A DNA stretch of 64,000 nt from Trichosphaerium sp. ATCC 40318. Taxonomy: Eukaryota > Discosea > Flabellinia > Trichosidae. Both the position numbers and the translations under genes were made by a program. The stretch is from positions 434,001-498,000 of the forward strand of contig JALMLS010000564.1 in NCBI GenBank assembly GCA_038496445.1, written 5' to 3'. Below are positions 11,598-21,731 of this stretch, in pieces (positions within the stretch are counted from its first letter, which is position 1; each line of letters opens with the position of its first letter). The notes beneath the pieces were generated by a model. That model had not been told where the DNA came from and did not search any database. It saw nothing but the letters and a program-made list of their open reading frames with translations.

Positions 11598-12593
11598 ATG
11601 CCTGATAGTGAAGACAAGCCACCAGCAAGAATTCTAGTATTCCTCATATGCGTAATAATAACAGCAGCGTTATTTATCTGCTTGGGCCTCCTTTTCTTTG
11701 TACGTACCGGAAAAACCTCTAGAATGCCACTTCTTAACGCAGTATATCAAACAAAACGCGTAATAGGCAATAGAAAAACCGATCTAATGTATCTTTTTTT
11801 TTTTTAGATTCTCTTTATTCTCCTTCTAGCTGACGTATTCGATGGCGACACAGTGGATACAATATTTGCTTGTATAACTTTTATCTTGTTAACGGCTCTC
11901 GGTATAATAGGCACGTGATTGTATTGTTTAGGATGTTTTGAGGCGTTTGAAACGTTTGTTGATGTTTTTAGGCATGTATGGAGCTATTAACAGAGGAAAA
12001 CAGTGGTTATTGTTCTACGCTATAGCAAACTTTATTGCGTGGTTAATTGGATTCATCCAAGTAGTACGACGTCACCATCATGACGACAACAAGTTTTATT
12101 GAAAAAAATTTGTTTATTTTATTTATTTCTTCCTAGGTACTTTATTACGTTGCGTTTAAAGAATGTCAAGATGAAGAAAAGCTTGAAAGTAGTTTATGGG
12201 ATTTGTTCGATAGAGCTTGCGATGAAAACGTATGCAGCTATTTTTGCTACAATTCAACGTTTCAGGTTTTATGGTAATCATTATTTTTTTTATAGATTGG
12301 AGATGCATGGCTATGGTTCCCTTCGCTGGGCTTACTACTCTTGCATACTTTTGGATTTTTTGGTGCATTCTTTTCGGTACTAATTCTTTTATCACATGAA
12401 TTTTATCCATTCTTACATGTATGTAGTTCACATGCTTGAAGAAAGAAAGCGTACGATATATATTCTAACAGAGTTTTTTTTTTGTTGTACTTTGATGCTT
12501 ACTTTTTGTTTAGAAACCTCTGACAGAGAACTTTTACGCATAGTAAAGAAGAAAAAGACCCTTTGCCTTGCTTGTACTTGCGTATGTGAATAA
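11598..12593 (+). CDS. Four-helix (tetraspanin-like) membrane protein
   Basis: The start is ATG at 11598 (MPDSEDKPPARI). Splicing out short introns gives four hydrophobic segments: ILVFLICVIITAALFICLG, ILFILLLADVFDG with IFACITFILLTALGIIG, WLLFYAIANFIAWLIGFIQVV and WLWFPFAGLTTLAYFWIFWC. Between helices 3 and 4 is a loop of about 40 residues with several cysteines and an N-glycosylation sequon (ENVCSYFCYNSTF). After helix 4 comes a charged tail (VHMLEERK, then a Lys-rich stretch) ending at TAA 12591-12593. The topology matches tetraspanin-like proteins, but the CCG loop motif of true tetraspanins is missing, so the family is uncertain. The last two exons are the least certain part. Confidence 0.65.
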
Positions 12594-12914
12594 TATATCG
12601 GGGTTTTTTGACATTCGTTACTTTACAATACTTGAACGAATTTGACTGGTACAACATTTTCTACATAACGTGGTATATTTTTTTGTCCAAAGGAAAGCTA
12701 ACAATCAAACAAGGAGGAACCAATTGCAGCTATTTAACCTACTCCATATTTTCTTGTTTTTTTCTTATATTTTACGTACAATACTGCACTCAACGCAATA
12801 GGGTAGTAACTGTAGTAGACGCGATTACCACAAGTGTTATAACTCAAAATACTAAAAGCGCTTGTCGAACCCAAAAAACATTGAAAGAGATAATTATTCC
12901 TTTTAATTTTTTAT
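12594..12914. other. AT-rich spacer between convergent genes
   Basis: The spacer holds the 3' flank of the membrane protein gene and of the convergent kinase. A frame at 12608-12931 encodes hydrophobic, Phe-rich residues typical of T-rich DNA; I see no splice or motif support for it. Confidence 0.5.
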
Positions 12915-13826
12915 TTACATGTTTTTTTTAATGGTTTTTAAAAACCTTGATGGTGACTTGTGCGCCATTCTTATGAAAGGATGGTCTAAAAGTTCTTTTG
13001 CTTGTGTTCCGCGTACAGAACAGCATCGTACAAAATCGAGGAGTGTATCATCGGTAGTTAGTGAGATCATTGTCTCACCTATTAACTTGTTGTTTATCCA
13101 AAGATCTTGAACGTTTTGTGGTGAGTCTACAAACCCTTTCGGTTTGTAGGTAATGCACCGTTGTATCATTAGATCCATTACCATACGCCCAATGGAGAAT
13201 GTATCGTCTGTAGGAGAGTACCCTTCGTGTTGAGCTCTCGGGTCTACAAAACCTGATGTACCTTCTAGTCCACATGCGAGTGTTTCTAGCTCTGGTACGC
13301 CAACAGCATGTCCAAAGTCGGCGAGTTTCGGTGTGCCACAAGGCATAATCATGACATTCTCGGCTTTTATGTCGTGGTGAACAATACCTTTTTCTTGTAG
13401 TTCGCAAACCGCGTGTAGGACAGCTTTGGTGATGTATGCTGCCGAAGCCATTTTCAGCGGTTTGTTGGCTGTAAGAGAGGCTGCGTCGCATTTGGCAAGC
13501 GGTAGTATGACAGCAGGGCCGTTTGGACCTTTTTGTATAACTTCTACCGGCCGCATGATATTGTCGCAGGTCGTGAGGCGTTGTATCTTCGCTTCACGTA
13601 CGAGACTGTTGCGTTCCATCTTGTTTTCGGCTTTGGAGAGGCCAGTTCTATTCACTACCTTCATCGCGTAGGTTTCGCACGTCTCGGTGTCGGTGCAAGT
13701 GTAGACAATGCCGCAGCCGCCTTTACCGAGGAGAACATCTTCGTCGATAACGTACTTTGATTGCTGCTTGGTCTTCTTAAAGATGCTGCAGAAAGAGTCG
13801 AAGCCGTGTTTGAGGGAGGAAAACAT
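12915..13826 (-). CDS. Intronless serine/threonine protein kinase
   Basis: A single 303-residue frame with ATG at 13826. After a basic N-terminus the kinase domain begins at YVIDEDVLLGKGGCGIVY (Gly loop), with the ATP lysine in TYAMKVV, the catalytic loop GIVHHDIKAENVM and the metal motif LADFGHAVG. The activation segment ends in GTSGFVDPRA instead of a normal APE motif, and the HRD arginine is His (HHD). Catalytic Asp, Asn and DFG Asp are present, so activity is likely. The C-lobe closes with ELLDHPFIRMA. The protein is only kinase domain plus a basic tail (FLKTIKKNM). It is intronless and more GC-rich than neighbours such as the membrane protein gene, which could indicate retrocopying or transfer. 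The substrate is unknown. Confidence 0.88.
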   Translation of the reverse strand: MFSSLKHGFDSFCSIFKKTKQQSKYVIDEDVLLGKGGCGIVYTCTDTETCETYAMKVVNRTGLSKAENKMERNSLVREAKIQRLTTCDNIMRPVEVIQKGPNGPAVILPLAKCDAASLTANKPLKMASAAYITKAVLHAVCELQEKGIVHHDIKAENVMIMPCGTPKLADFGHAVGVPELETLACGLEGTSGFVDPRAQHEGYSPTDDTFSIGRMVMDLMIQRCITYKPKGFVDSPQNVQDLWINNKLIGETMISLTTDDTLLDFVRCCSVRGTQAKELLDHPFIRMAHKSPSRFLKTIKKNM

Positions 13827-14635
13827 GATGATGTGCTTCGAGTATGGTGTATCTTTGGGATTTGTGCGTTTTACTCGTGTAGTTTCATAAAAAAGCTACA
13901 CGAGTTTTCTTACTATCACGCTACAGATTCATTGATATTGTACAATGCGCGAGGGTCAATGGGACGAGTAGAGAAGTCGAAAGACTTTACTTGCAAAAAG
14001 TACCCGAAAACCTTGAGAAATTGTAACGTACAAAACCATTACAATTATACTTGTCTTGAGGTTCAAGCACGCTTTTCATGATATCACACCTGATAAAAAT
14101 ACAGTCTACAAAATCAAGAAAAAGTACTGCATACTAAAAACGAATCAGACAAAGTTCTAAGACAGCTTCTACGCGTGGGAAGGTGCTTTCACAATGTTAC
14201 AACTACTTTGAAAATTACGCAGTTTTGTTTCTAAAATAACAACCCTTAACGCCACCGAGCTAAACTGGTGTCCAATATCATGGCGTTTGCAGAGCCAAAA
14301 AAGAAACTGGAGCCGAACAAATATTTTTTCGAGATAAGCTAAATAAATAAAAAAGTTAATTAAAGAATTCTTGACCATGTCGAGAAACTCACAATTACCA
14401 ACCTCAACAACACCAAAAAATTGTCTTCGTGTATGGTATTATCAAAAACACCAAGCTTCGCCCAACCACACAACGCAAGACTGGAATCAACCGTTTTTGC
14501 AATCAAAAATAAATTACAGTAAAAACCATTTACGTACGTACTTGAAATGCACGATGAATTTTCAAAAAGTCAATGAGTATTTTACGTAGACATTCTTTTA
14601 ACTCGTGATACAAAAAAGAGCAATGAGTGGACTTT
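13827..14635. other. Spacer with perfect 10-bp hairpin upstream of the kinase
   Basis: No gene is recognised. At 13873-13882 and 13896-13905 lies a perfect inverted repeat (ACTCGTGTAG / CTACACGAGT) with a 13-nt loop, about 50 bp upstream of the kinase start codon, so it falls in the 5' leader or core promoter of that gene. The rest is AT-rich, with only short frames (for example 14371-14589) that lack any motif. Confidence 0.5.
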
Positions 14636-15085
14636 TTAGATAATACAATTTTTACTTTTATACAGTTTAACTATTTTTACACTTTTTTTTGTTTTGGTTT
14701 TTAGTTTGTGGATGCTTTGGCGCTCTAGTTGCGTACAAAACATACCCGTACGTTCAAATGCGTCAATTAGTCGCAGTAAATAATCTGCACCTGCTTCTAG
14801 GCCACCGTTTGAGAGGATTTCGCGTACTTGTACCTCTGGGTTGAAAGTAACCTTGTGTACAGTACTGGTTTTAGCCTTTCTCTGTGTTTCGACTTCCATT
14901 TCATCTAGAAGTTGCAGTATGTAATTCGCACCAGCTTCCAGACCACCATTTGAGAGGATCTCGAGTATTTGCACCTCTGGATCGACTGTGACTGTCTTCT
15001 CGGCACCTGGTCGTAGTGGTTTTCCAAAAAAGAGTCTGTACGTGCGTTGGGAGAAGGTTGCAATCGATTTGATAAGAGTAGACAT
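14636..15085 (-). CDS. Small protein with two tandem copies of a 'NGGLEAG' unit
   Basis: A single frame of 149 residues, ATG at 15085 (MSTLIKSIATFSQRTYRLFF). It holds an internal duplication: VDPEVQILEILSNGGLEAG followed by AxYILQLLDEMEVE, and again NPEVQVREILSNGGLEAG followed by ADYLLRLIDAFERT. Each unit is about 45 residues and predicted helical. The N-terminus (basic and hydroxylated, no acidic residue in the first 20) resembles a mitochondrial targeting signal, which is inference. The C-terminus is Lys-rich. I recognise no family. The frame is intronless. Confidence 0.6.
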   Translation of the reverse strand: MSTLIKSIATFSQRTYRLFFGKPLRPGAEKTVTVDPEVQILEILSNGGLEAGANYILQLLDEMEVETQRKAKTSTVHKVTFNPEVQVREILSNGGLEAGADYLLRLIDAFERTGMFCTQLERQSIHKLKTKTKKSVKIVKLYKSKNCII

Positions 15086-15599
15086 GATGAAGTGATGGCG
15101 CGTAGAGGGTAGTTAATTTATGAGCTTAAGGCACTAAACGGATTAAGTAATTTCACTAAATAAGTGATACTTGCAACTTAAATACATGAGAAGGGTAGAG
15201 GTTACCTTCTCACCAAACATCCTTTCGAACAAATATGTAATAAATTCGCTGTTAGGATGGCAGTTTTCTGAAATCTACATCCACAATTCTTACTTGTTCT
15301 GTTGGACTTGCGATGAATTGATGGAAATGGTAGTGACCAAGTGCCATTCTTACAAACACGGAAACTGCGATATCTCTCTTGTATCAACTAGAACAACTAG
15401 AATTAAATAAAGCCCTCATCTCAACAATACTATTCGTTTAAGACCTCTGTGAGTAGTATTCTCGTTTATACAGTACAAGACAAACGCTTATGTGATGGTA
15501 AAATATGACAGAGTTACCATACTAAGTGAGGTGTTGCAAACGCTGTACTGTTGTCTTATTCATGTTTATTGAGTCGTGAATTTCTCGTATTGTTTTTGT
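15086..15599. other. Spacer, nothing recognised
   Basis: Lies between the two minus-strand genes. Short frames on both strands (for example 15171-15410) have no motif, and no repeat or RNA gene was seen. Confidence 0.5.
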
Positions 15600-16307
15600 T
15601 CAGCTCCTTGTCAAGTGAATGCGCATGAAGTAGCCAAATCCTGGTGTTGTGATATACAAACAATCCCGTGCATAGAAAATTTCACTCAGTCCATAAAATT
15701 TTCCATCTTTGATTACCTTATAAAAATAACATAGCTTTGTGGCCACAAGCACACAAATATTGTCATCCATCACAAAGTAAATAAGACCATATTGGCCTGC
15801 ACATGCTGATTGTAATACAGACTTTTCATCACAGGTGAATAGTATCTCACTAGAGTGTTCTTCAATTATACTCCCTCTAGCAACTCGAACTGATTTCCAT
15901 GTTGGCTCAAGAGGTTTTTTGTATGTAATTCTACTTAAACGGCCACGTTTGAAATGAAGGCACATCCCTTGGTTGTAAATGTCGTTTACTGCCAACTAAG
16001 TTTTGTCAAATACAATACAAGTTAAAACATACTTTATGTGTATCTGGAGGATCATAGAAATAGCCTACGAAGTTGAAGTGATAGTCTGACTTTAACTGAT
16101 CATAAGACTTGAAAACAGTTAAAAAAATAATTGTTTAGTGAAATATCATACCTCTTTCTCTGGTACATCTGCTTGTACATATCGCAATAACAATGTACAA
16201 GAAGCACGGAGAGAACGTAAAATATCACGAGAGGCGAAATCTAGAATAGAAACAACCATTTCAGGGGGTAAATCAGTTAACATGCTGTAATATGCTTCTT
16301 TGCTCAT
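15600..16307 (-). CDS. F-box-like protein
   Basis: Three exons with ATG at 16307 (MSKEAYYSMLTDLPPEM). The first exon encodes an F-box-like start, LTDLPPEMVVSILDFASRD, followed by LRSLRASCTLLLRYVQ. After short introns comes YHFNFVGYFYDPPDTHK and a beta-rich C-terminal region (GRLSRITYKKPLEPTWKSV, YGLIYFVMDDNICVLVATK, GLSEIFYARDCLYITTPGF), possibly an incomplete propeller-like substrate domain. It stops at 15600-15602. A TATAAAAG motif sits about 20 bp upstream of the start codon (plus-strand CTTTTATA at about 16324). A role as an SCF adaptor is inferred from the F-box-like segment only. Confidence 0.6.
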
Positions 16308-17635
16308 ATTTACTTTACTTTACTTTTATACAGTCAAGATTCTGTTTGACGGTCTTTTATAAACGGACCCACGTTTTTTCCGAATTTTTCGAAAGAAAAA
16401 AGGTCGGGTTCTAGTTCCGAGCACAGCGAGGACCCGACCGTAAGTGAACCAGGCGCTTTCTAGTTAAGTGGACTGCCCTAGCTATGCATCTTTCTGCATC
16501 TTTCTACACTTTCGAATTTTTGTTTTCGGAAAATTCGGAAACAACTATGGCCGCTAAACTTTACAAATATATTTTACAACTGTTTTGTTATCCCATCATC
16601 GTCCACTTGTCGCCAGGGCCCCAGATAGGGGTCTCACATAAAGTTAGCCCATGATATCATCATCATCGACCAAGGTAAACCAGACTGTGTAGAATATCTG
16701 CCCAGCTCGGACAGCGCACTAGCTCCGTATGGAAGCGTTGCTAGTCCGTGTTAGTCATATTTGAGATCCAAACTGCAGTTATAGCACAAAACAAGCGTGA
16801 CTTTACTATTTCAAGTTCCAATGAAATGCAGGGTGTTACTTTTGGAGTAAGAGTTGATAGAATCAAATTAAGCAGCAGGTAGTATGAACCTCACTGATAC
16901 AAGGTAATGTTTAATGTCAAGTGTTCGTAACATGGCTAATGACACCAGACGAGACTCACATTGAAATTACATACTGACAATCACGTGATTTCTTTGAGTG
17001 TGGCACGAAACGTTTTAATACGATTAGAGAACACTAAACGACTTGCGTTACTTCAGTTGAGATTGTCCAAAGAAAAAGGAAACAATTTAAACAGTTTTTG
17101 TGGAATTGCACTTGGTTTAGAATACACTGCTGACCTGCGCACATGTATTGTAAAGAGTCATTGACGTACTGCGATGTACTTTTGCGATCTTAAAGCAAAG
17201 AAGAACCTCATGCAAAGCTTCGAATGGCGTTGGTCACAACAGATAAGAGACAAATCAACTAATCCTCGTACATGCACGCTACTTTTTCAATTGCACCTTC
17301 CAGGTAACTGTAATCTACAAATACAAATAGCCACGTCAGGCCTGTACCATTGTGCCATTGTGTAGCCTTTGTTGACAGGTTTAGTGAATCATACAACAGT
17401 CAACACCCTATCCAACGCTTGTTTATCACTATGCGATGCCCGCAGCAGCAACGTTCTCCAAAAAGCGCTTTGTACAACAAAACCCCAAAAAAAAAAACTG
17501 AATTGACATACGTATGTGCCTAGCTTCATTTGTACGTGTTGCTTACGCAAGGCAAGAATAAACAAGAAACTCACCCTAACTTTCAAGAGAAAAGTCCCAC
17601 AAAAACCATTCTTTCAATAATAAATCAAATAAACG
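16308..17635. other. 1.3-kb gene-poor stretch with nested inverted repeats
   Basis: No supported exon. At 16402-16412 and 16429-16439 an 11-bp stem (GGTCGGGTTCT / AGGACCCGACC, one G-T pair) surrounds a 16-nt loop. It is flanked by a wider inverted repeat, CCGAATTTTTCGAAAG at 16380-16395 against TTTTCGGAAAATTCGG at 16523-16538 (14 of 16 positions complementary). Short frames at 16961-17164 and 17174-17365 lack motifs. It could be a small mobile-element remnant or a structured RNA locus. Confidence 0.45.
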
Positions 17636-17952
17636 ATGCCTGCACTCGCTGGCCTAGCTCCTCTATGGATTGGATTTGTTGTAGCCATTATTGTTGGTAC
17701 AGCGTTAGCGGTTTTCCCATGTGTGGCAGATAAAGCGTACGTGTAGGCACAACGGAGACTGTTTTAATTTTTTTCTGTAGGCTTTACCGTACTCTTGTCC
17801 TCACGGGTGTATTTTGCGTTTTTTACATGTGGTACGACCCATCGCCTAAGTTTCAACGCTAATCGCTGTTTGTTTTTAGGATTATAGTTTATTCATCACA
17901 AATTAGCCCACTCGGCACACCAGCAGTACCAATACACGACGGCGGATTATAA
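17636..17952 (+). CDS. V-type proton ATPase subunit e
   Basis: Three exons (17636-17736, 17781-17831, 17880-17952) separated by introns of 44 and 48 nt. The product has 74 residues: MPALAGLAPLWIGFVVAIIV..., a first membrane helix, then ALYRTLVLTGVFCVFYMW as a second helix, ending in SSQISPLGTPAVPIHDGGL. Length, two-helix layout and the (N/S)PLxGP-like motif after the second helix match subunit e (Vma9) of the membrane Vo sector, which helps assemble the proton pump of acidic vesicles. The start is the only ATG that gives both helices, and the splices preserve frame exactly. The single-exon frames here hide the gene, which is too short for routine ORF calling. Confidence 0.8.
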
Positions 17953-18224
17953 AAAGCCACCCAAGACCACCATTAACCTTACGAAACAGAAAGTTTGATT
18001 GTATGTAAAGCATTTTTCTACATCTTAGTGTCATTGGATAACCTTCGCCAAACGTCACACGTTTTCGCAAAAGAAATACCCCGACGAATGAATGCGTAGA
18101 GCTCTTTCGACTTTGGTTTTGAAATGAGTCTTTTATTCTTGTACATGACTTTTCTTCGCTTTGAAAACAATAGTTTTCTAAAATGTACATTATTGCTGTA
18201 TTACAACAGCATAATAGTGAAAAC

Positions 18225-20392
18225 CTAAGGTTCCCAGTCTTCTTCGTCAGTCGTCCTAAAAAAGAAACGTAAATTAATTGTTTTTTTGGCGCTATTTCGG
18301 GGTTTTGCGTACCAATCGTCGTCATCGTCACTTTCATTGTCGACACCCATGTCCCCTCTGTGCTTTGATAAAGCATTGAGTAGCGATGACGCCAATCCTT
18401 GCTCTTGTGGTGGTGCTGCGACTGGAGCAGCTTTCTTTAGACCTTTAAGTCCCTACAAATTACTTGTTAACATAGAAGATGTCTTAAACTGTATGTACCC
18501 CTGCTAGTGCAGCGGCTAGACCGCCTTGAGGTTTTGATTGAGTTGTAGCTGGTGCTGGCATTGGTGGAGGTGGTCCAGGAGGTGCACCGCCAGTATTCAT
18601 TGGTGGTGGCGGTGGAGGTCCTGTTTGTGTATTTGCGGCTGGCGCTGGTGGTGGCATTGGTGGAGGGGCACCACCTCCCATGCGGCCACCGTTAGGTAGA
18701 GGTGGTGGGTTTGCAAGAGTTGGTGGCGGGCTAAATCTGGTAGGTGCCGGCGGAGGATTAAACTTGACAGGTGCTGGTGGTGGTGAGAACTTGACAGGCG
18801 CTGGTGGAGGAGAAAACTTGACAGGCGCTGGTGGAGGTGAGAACTTGACAGGTGCTGGTGGAGGATTGAATTTAGCCGCCATAGGTGCTGGAGGAGGAGG
18901 TAGAGCACCGCTGGTATTTAAAACAGGAGCAGGCCCATTGTTTGAAATCGGTGCAGGGGGTGGAGGTAATGGCGCTCCACCAGAAGTGGCAGGCTTAGCA
19001 GCACGTGGTGAAGGTGTAATGCTCACTGTTCCTGTAGCGATTTCGTCTTGATGGTTCATCATAATATCGAAGATATGGTTACGCATCTAAACAACAAAAG
19101 GTAAGAAATCAAAAAAAAGAAAAAAAAACGCGTGATAGGCTTAAAAAAGGAATTAGTTGTACCTCTGGGTTTTGTAAATCAGATTTCTTAACACCGACAG
19201 CTTTGAAAATCTTTTTCCACTCTTTTGGGATGTTTCTAATCTCAAAGTTGCCGTCTTTATTAAGACCGACATGACTTTCGTGTTTTACATTTGTTGGACC
19301 CTGTGATTGTCCTAATACATTAGTTAGCATCATACCAAGCCACCCAGTAAAGAAAAGAAACCGTACGAGAATCTACAAACTCGATATAAATGCGAACTTT
19401 ACCACCATCAATACCAGGTCCAGTGAGTACATACCTTTGCGTTAAGTAAGCAACAAAGTTTGTACTGACGCGTTTAATCGTCTGATATTTTTTTTCTGGT
19501 TTCTGTACCATTTGTATTTGAAATTTGGCGAATCAAAATCGCGGACTGAACCACGCAAAGGAAAAGCCACTTCTCCTAAAAACTTCTTTCCATACTCGAA
19601 TTTACTTCCAGAGCACAACCTAACTATAATTTTTTCTGCTTCTGCGTCTTGTACGTTCCTTGGGTAGACTTTTAGGCGAAAAGTGGCGTATTTATGCGTA
19701 CATTTCAATTAGTTCGTTCCAGCGAGGTTCTTTTGTGGATTTGTTGGTAGCTGTCTTGTGTAGCCGTGTGCCAAGAGCGTTTTTCTTCTTATCTGTCGCT
19801 ACATTGGACATATAAATAAATGCTGTTGGGTTTGTTTTATTAACATCGCCACTAATGAGCTTTGTAACGCGCGCTTCTACGACTAAACAACATTGTAAGT
19901 GGCAGTGTACAAAAATAACTTATAACTATTAACACGCTGAATTGCCCTGTTTATGCAAAAGCGTTTAAGATAGAATGAGTTGATTCACGTACTTTGTAAT
20001 TTAACGTAAGTAGGAGTCTGTTTTTTTGTAGGGCGTTGTATGTATTTGGCTGGATCTGGTGGTCGTTTATTGTCTGTCTGAGTTGATCTGCGCTTCTGGG
20101 CTTCAGGAGTAGAAGCAGCAGAGCCAGCTGCAGCTGTTGGTTGTCGCGTGCTGTTAGATGTTCTTAGAGCAGGCGGTGGAGCTGCAGCTGCAGGTGGAGC
20201 TACTTTTTGCACATAAGAGGCAGGGAACCATCCAATGGCTCCATCTGCTCTTTTGGATTGCCACCACACTCCTTGGCCATCAGTTGCTAATACTACTAGC
20301 TTTTGTCCTGGCGTAAGAGTAATTTCGGTATTTGATTGAGCGGTATACGGAGCGATCGCTTGTACGTGAAACGGTACCGAAGGAGCTGTCAT
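18225..20392 (-). CDS. WASP-like actin nucleation factor: SH3-C2-CRIB-polyproline-WCA
   Basis: ATG at 20392. Residues 1-65 form an SH3 domain (ITLTPGQKLVVL, GVWWQSKRADGAIGWFPASY). After an Ala/Pro linker a C2-type domain follows (VEARVTKLISG, STKEPRWNELIEM, FRLKVYPRNVQDAE). Next is a CRIB/GBD (GPTNVKHESHVGLN, EIRNIPKEWKKIF) that should bind Rac/Cdc42 GTPases. Then come a polyproline region with 27-bp coding repeats and a WCA end: a WH2-like stretch GLAAALA...GLKGLKKA, a C helix GLASSLLNALSKHRGDMG and an acidic tail DDDDDWTTDEEDWEP. The terminal acidic Trp is typical of Arp2/3 activators. A WH1 domain, normal in WASP, is absent. It is divergent from TMEM147 with 99 bp between the starts. The domain reading is strong; the WH2 motif is degenerate. 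Confidence 0.88.
18738..18875 (-). repeat. 27-bp coding tandem repeat in the polyproline region
   Basis: The core ACTTGACAGG recurs at 18762, 18789, 18816 and 18843 on the plus strand, spaced exactly 27 bp. On the coding strand this gives about five copies of the nonapeptide SPPPAPVKF. Such proline units bind profilin or SH3 domains, and the count may vary between strains. Confidence 0.85.
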
Positions 20393-20491
20393 TTTCGTTT
20401 AAATCAGTGTCATAAAAATTATGTCAAAAAAAACGCCATCAAAAAACCAAAAGTCATTCGCTTTCTTTGATTATTTTCCACTTGGCTCTCT
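20393..20491. promoter_or_regulatory. Shared divergent promoter, WASP-like / TMEM147
   Basis: Only 99 bp separate the two start codons (20392 minus, 20492 plus), so both leaders and core promoters must lie in or overlap this AT-rich spacer. No clear TATA box was seen. Confidence 0.5.
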
Positions 20492-21456
20492 ATGACGTTC
20501 TACCACTTCTTTAATTGCTGTATATTGGCCTTTGGTCCAGCTATAGTAGTATACAGAGCTACAAAACTGTACCAGTCACTACAAAATCTTTTCCGCATTG
20601 TTTACTTTTATAGGTCTACCTATCGCTCATATGGCGCACTAATGTATGGAGTTGGTGGCTATTTAGCCACGCAATTATGTAAAGTAAGAAGTGGTTTTAG
20701 ACTGTCTCTGACGCTCCTAGTTTATTATAATAGCCACGTTCATACCGAGTGGCAACGTAATTGGGGCTTTAGACATTACTCAAGAATTATTCATTGGTTT
20801 TGCACGGATATTTGATGTCATCAGCTTATACATGCTACTTGGCCTTCTCAGGGATCCGTTTATTAAAACGATGGGCCTTGGACTTGGTACGTGGCACATT
20901 TTTTTTTATATTTTCAGAAACACGGATTTTTAATCTCTGTAATCCACTTGACCAACTCTTTATTAGGTTGGGCTAGTGCCGATATATTAGCGACACGTTT
21001 CGCGGCATTGTGGATCTCTGCAAGAGGCCTGGAGTTTTCATGGGACAACATTTTTTTGAGCATTGGTGCAAACGGAATGCTGTTGTACTGGATTTGTTTA
21101 ACTGCCTTGACTTGGATATACAGCGAGAAGAGGACTACACCAGAGCAGAAAAGCCAAGCTAGGACTGGCATTGCATATGCAATTGCCCTTCACCCATGTT
21201 TAAGGTACTGTTAAGCGTTTTGAAATTACTCCAACGTTTTTAAAATGAAAACCTCTTCTGACGCGTTGCTAGTATTCTTGGGTATTTTGTGGTTCTTGGT
21301 TTACCAGTGACAACACTTTTACATGGTACGCATGACATTTTTTTCATTTTCACTAACAATTGCTTTGTAGTGCTTGGTTTGGTTATACTAGCGTACATAT
21401 CTTATTCTATGTTTAAAGCCGCCAATAAGCAAGTGAGCGATCGTTCAAGAAGATAG
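20492..21456 (+). CDS. TMEM147: TMEM147, ER BOS-complex subunit
   Basis: ATG at 20492. The N-terminus MTFYHFFNCCILAFGPAIVV closely follows the conserved TMEM147 start (MTFFHFGNC...). Later exons give LATQLCKA, LFIGFARIFDVISLYMLLG, LGWASADILATRFAALWISARGLEFSWDNI and a C-terminal run of hydrophobic exons ending in ANKQVSDRSRR. The GWA-x-A-(D/E)-x-x-x-x-R...W-x-A-R-G-x-E-F-x-W signature is diagnostic. TMEM147 is a seven-helix ER protein that works with Nicalin and NOMO at the translocon for multi-pass membrane protein insertion. The gene has about six exons, and the stop is TAG at 21454-21456. No anomaly seen. Confidence 0.88.
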
Positions 21457-21731
21457 TTGAGCGCTTGTAAAACAAAAAAAGAAGAAATAAACATAAAAAT
21501 TTGCATAAGAAAAGAGCAAGTTTTTGCCATTAAAATCTTGACACATTCATTAATTCCGTCTAAGGGCTTTGTTTAAACATAAAAGATTATCTATTTGACA
21601 CTTGAGGAGTCATGATGCGTTTATAGTAACTCCCCGATGGAAGTACGACATAATCGCCTTTAATGACCTGGTGATATACTTATTATAGTTAGGAAACACC
21701 AAAAACGCGCTCAGGGGCGAATTCTATTAGT

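Noticed and set aside
12608-12931. Hydrophobic 107-codon frame
   Set aside because: Phe/Tyr-rich composition from T-rich DNA, no ATG-conserved family, located in a 3' spacer.
16961-17365. Two adjacent short frames in the gene-poor region
   Set aside because: Protein-like composition but no motif, no partner exons and no similarity I recognise.
17903-18376. 157-codon minus-strand frame overlapping the V-ATPase and WASP gene ends
   Set aside because: No motif, does not start with ATG in a good context, and overlaps two well-supported 3' ends.
18680-19051. Glycine-rich protein on the plus strand
   Set aside because: It is the antisense of the proline-rich coding repeats of the WASP-like gene, which has conserved domains on both sides.
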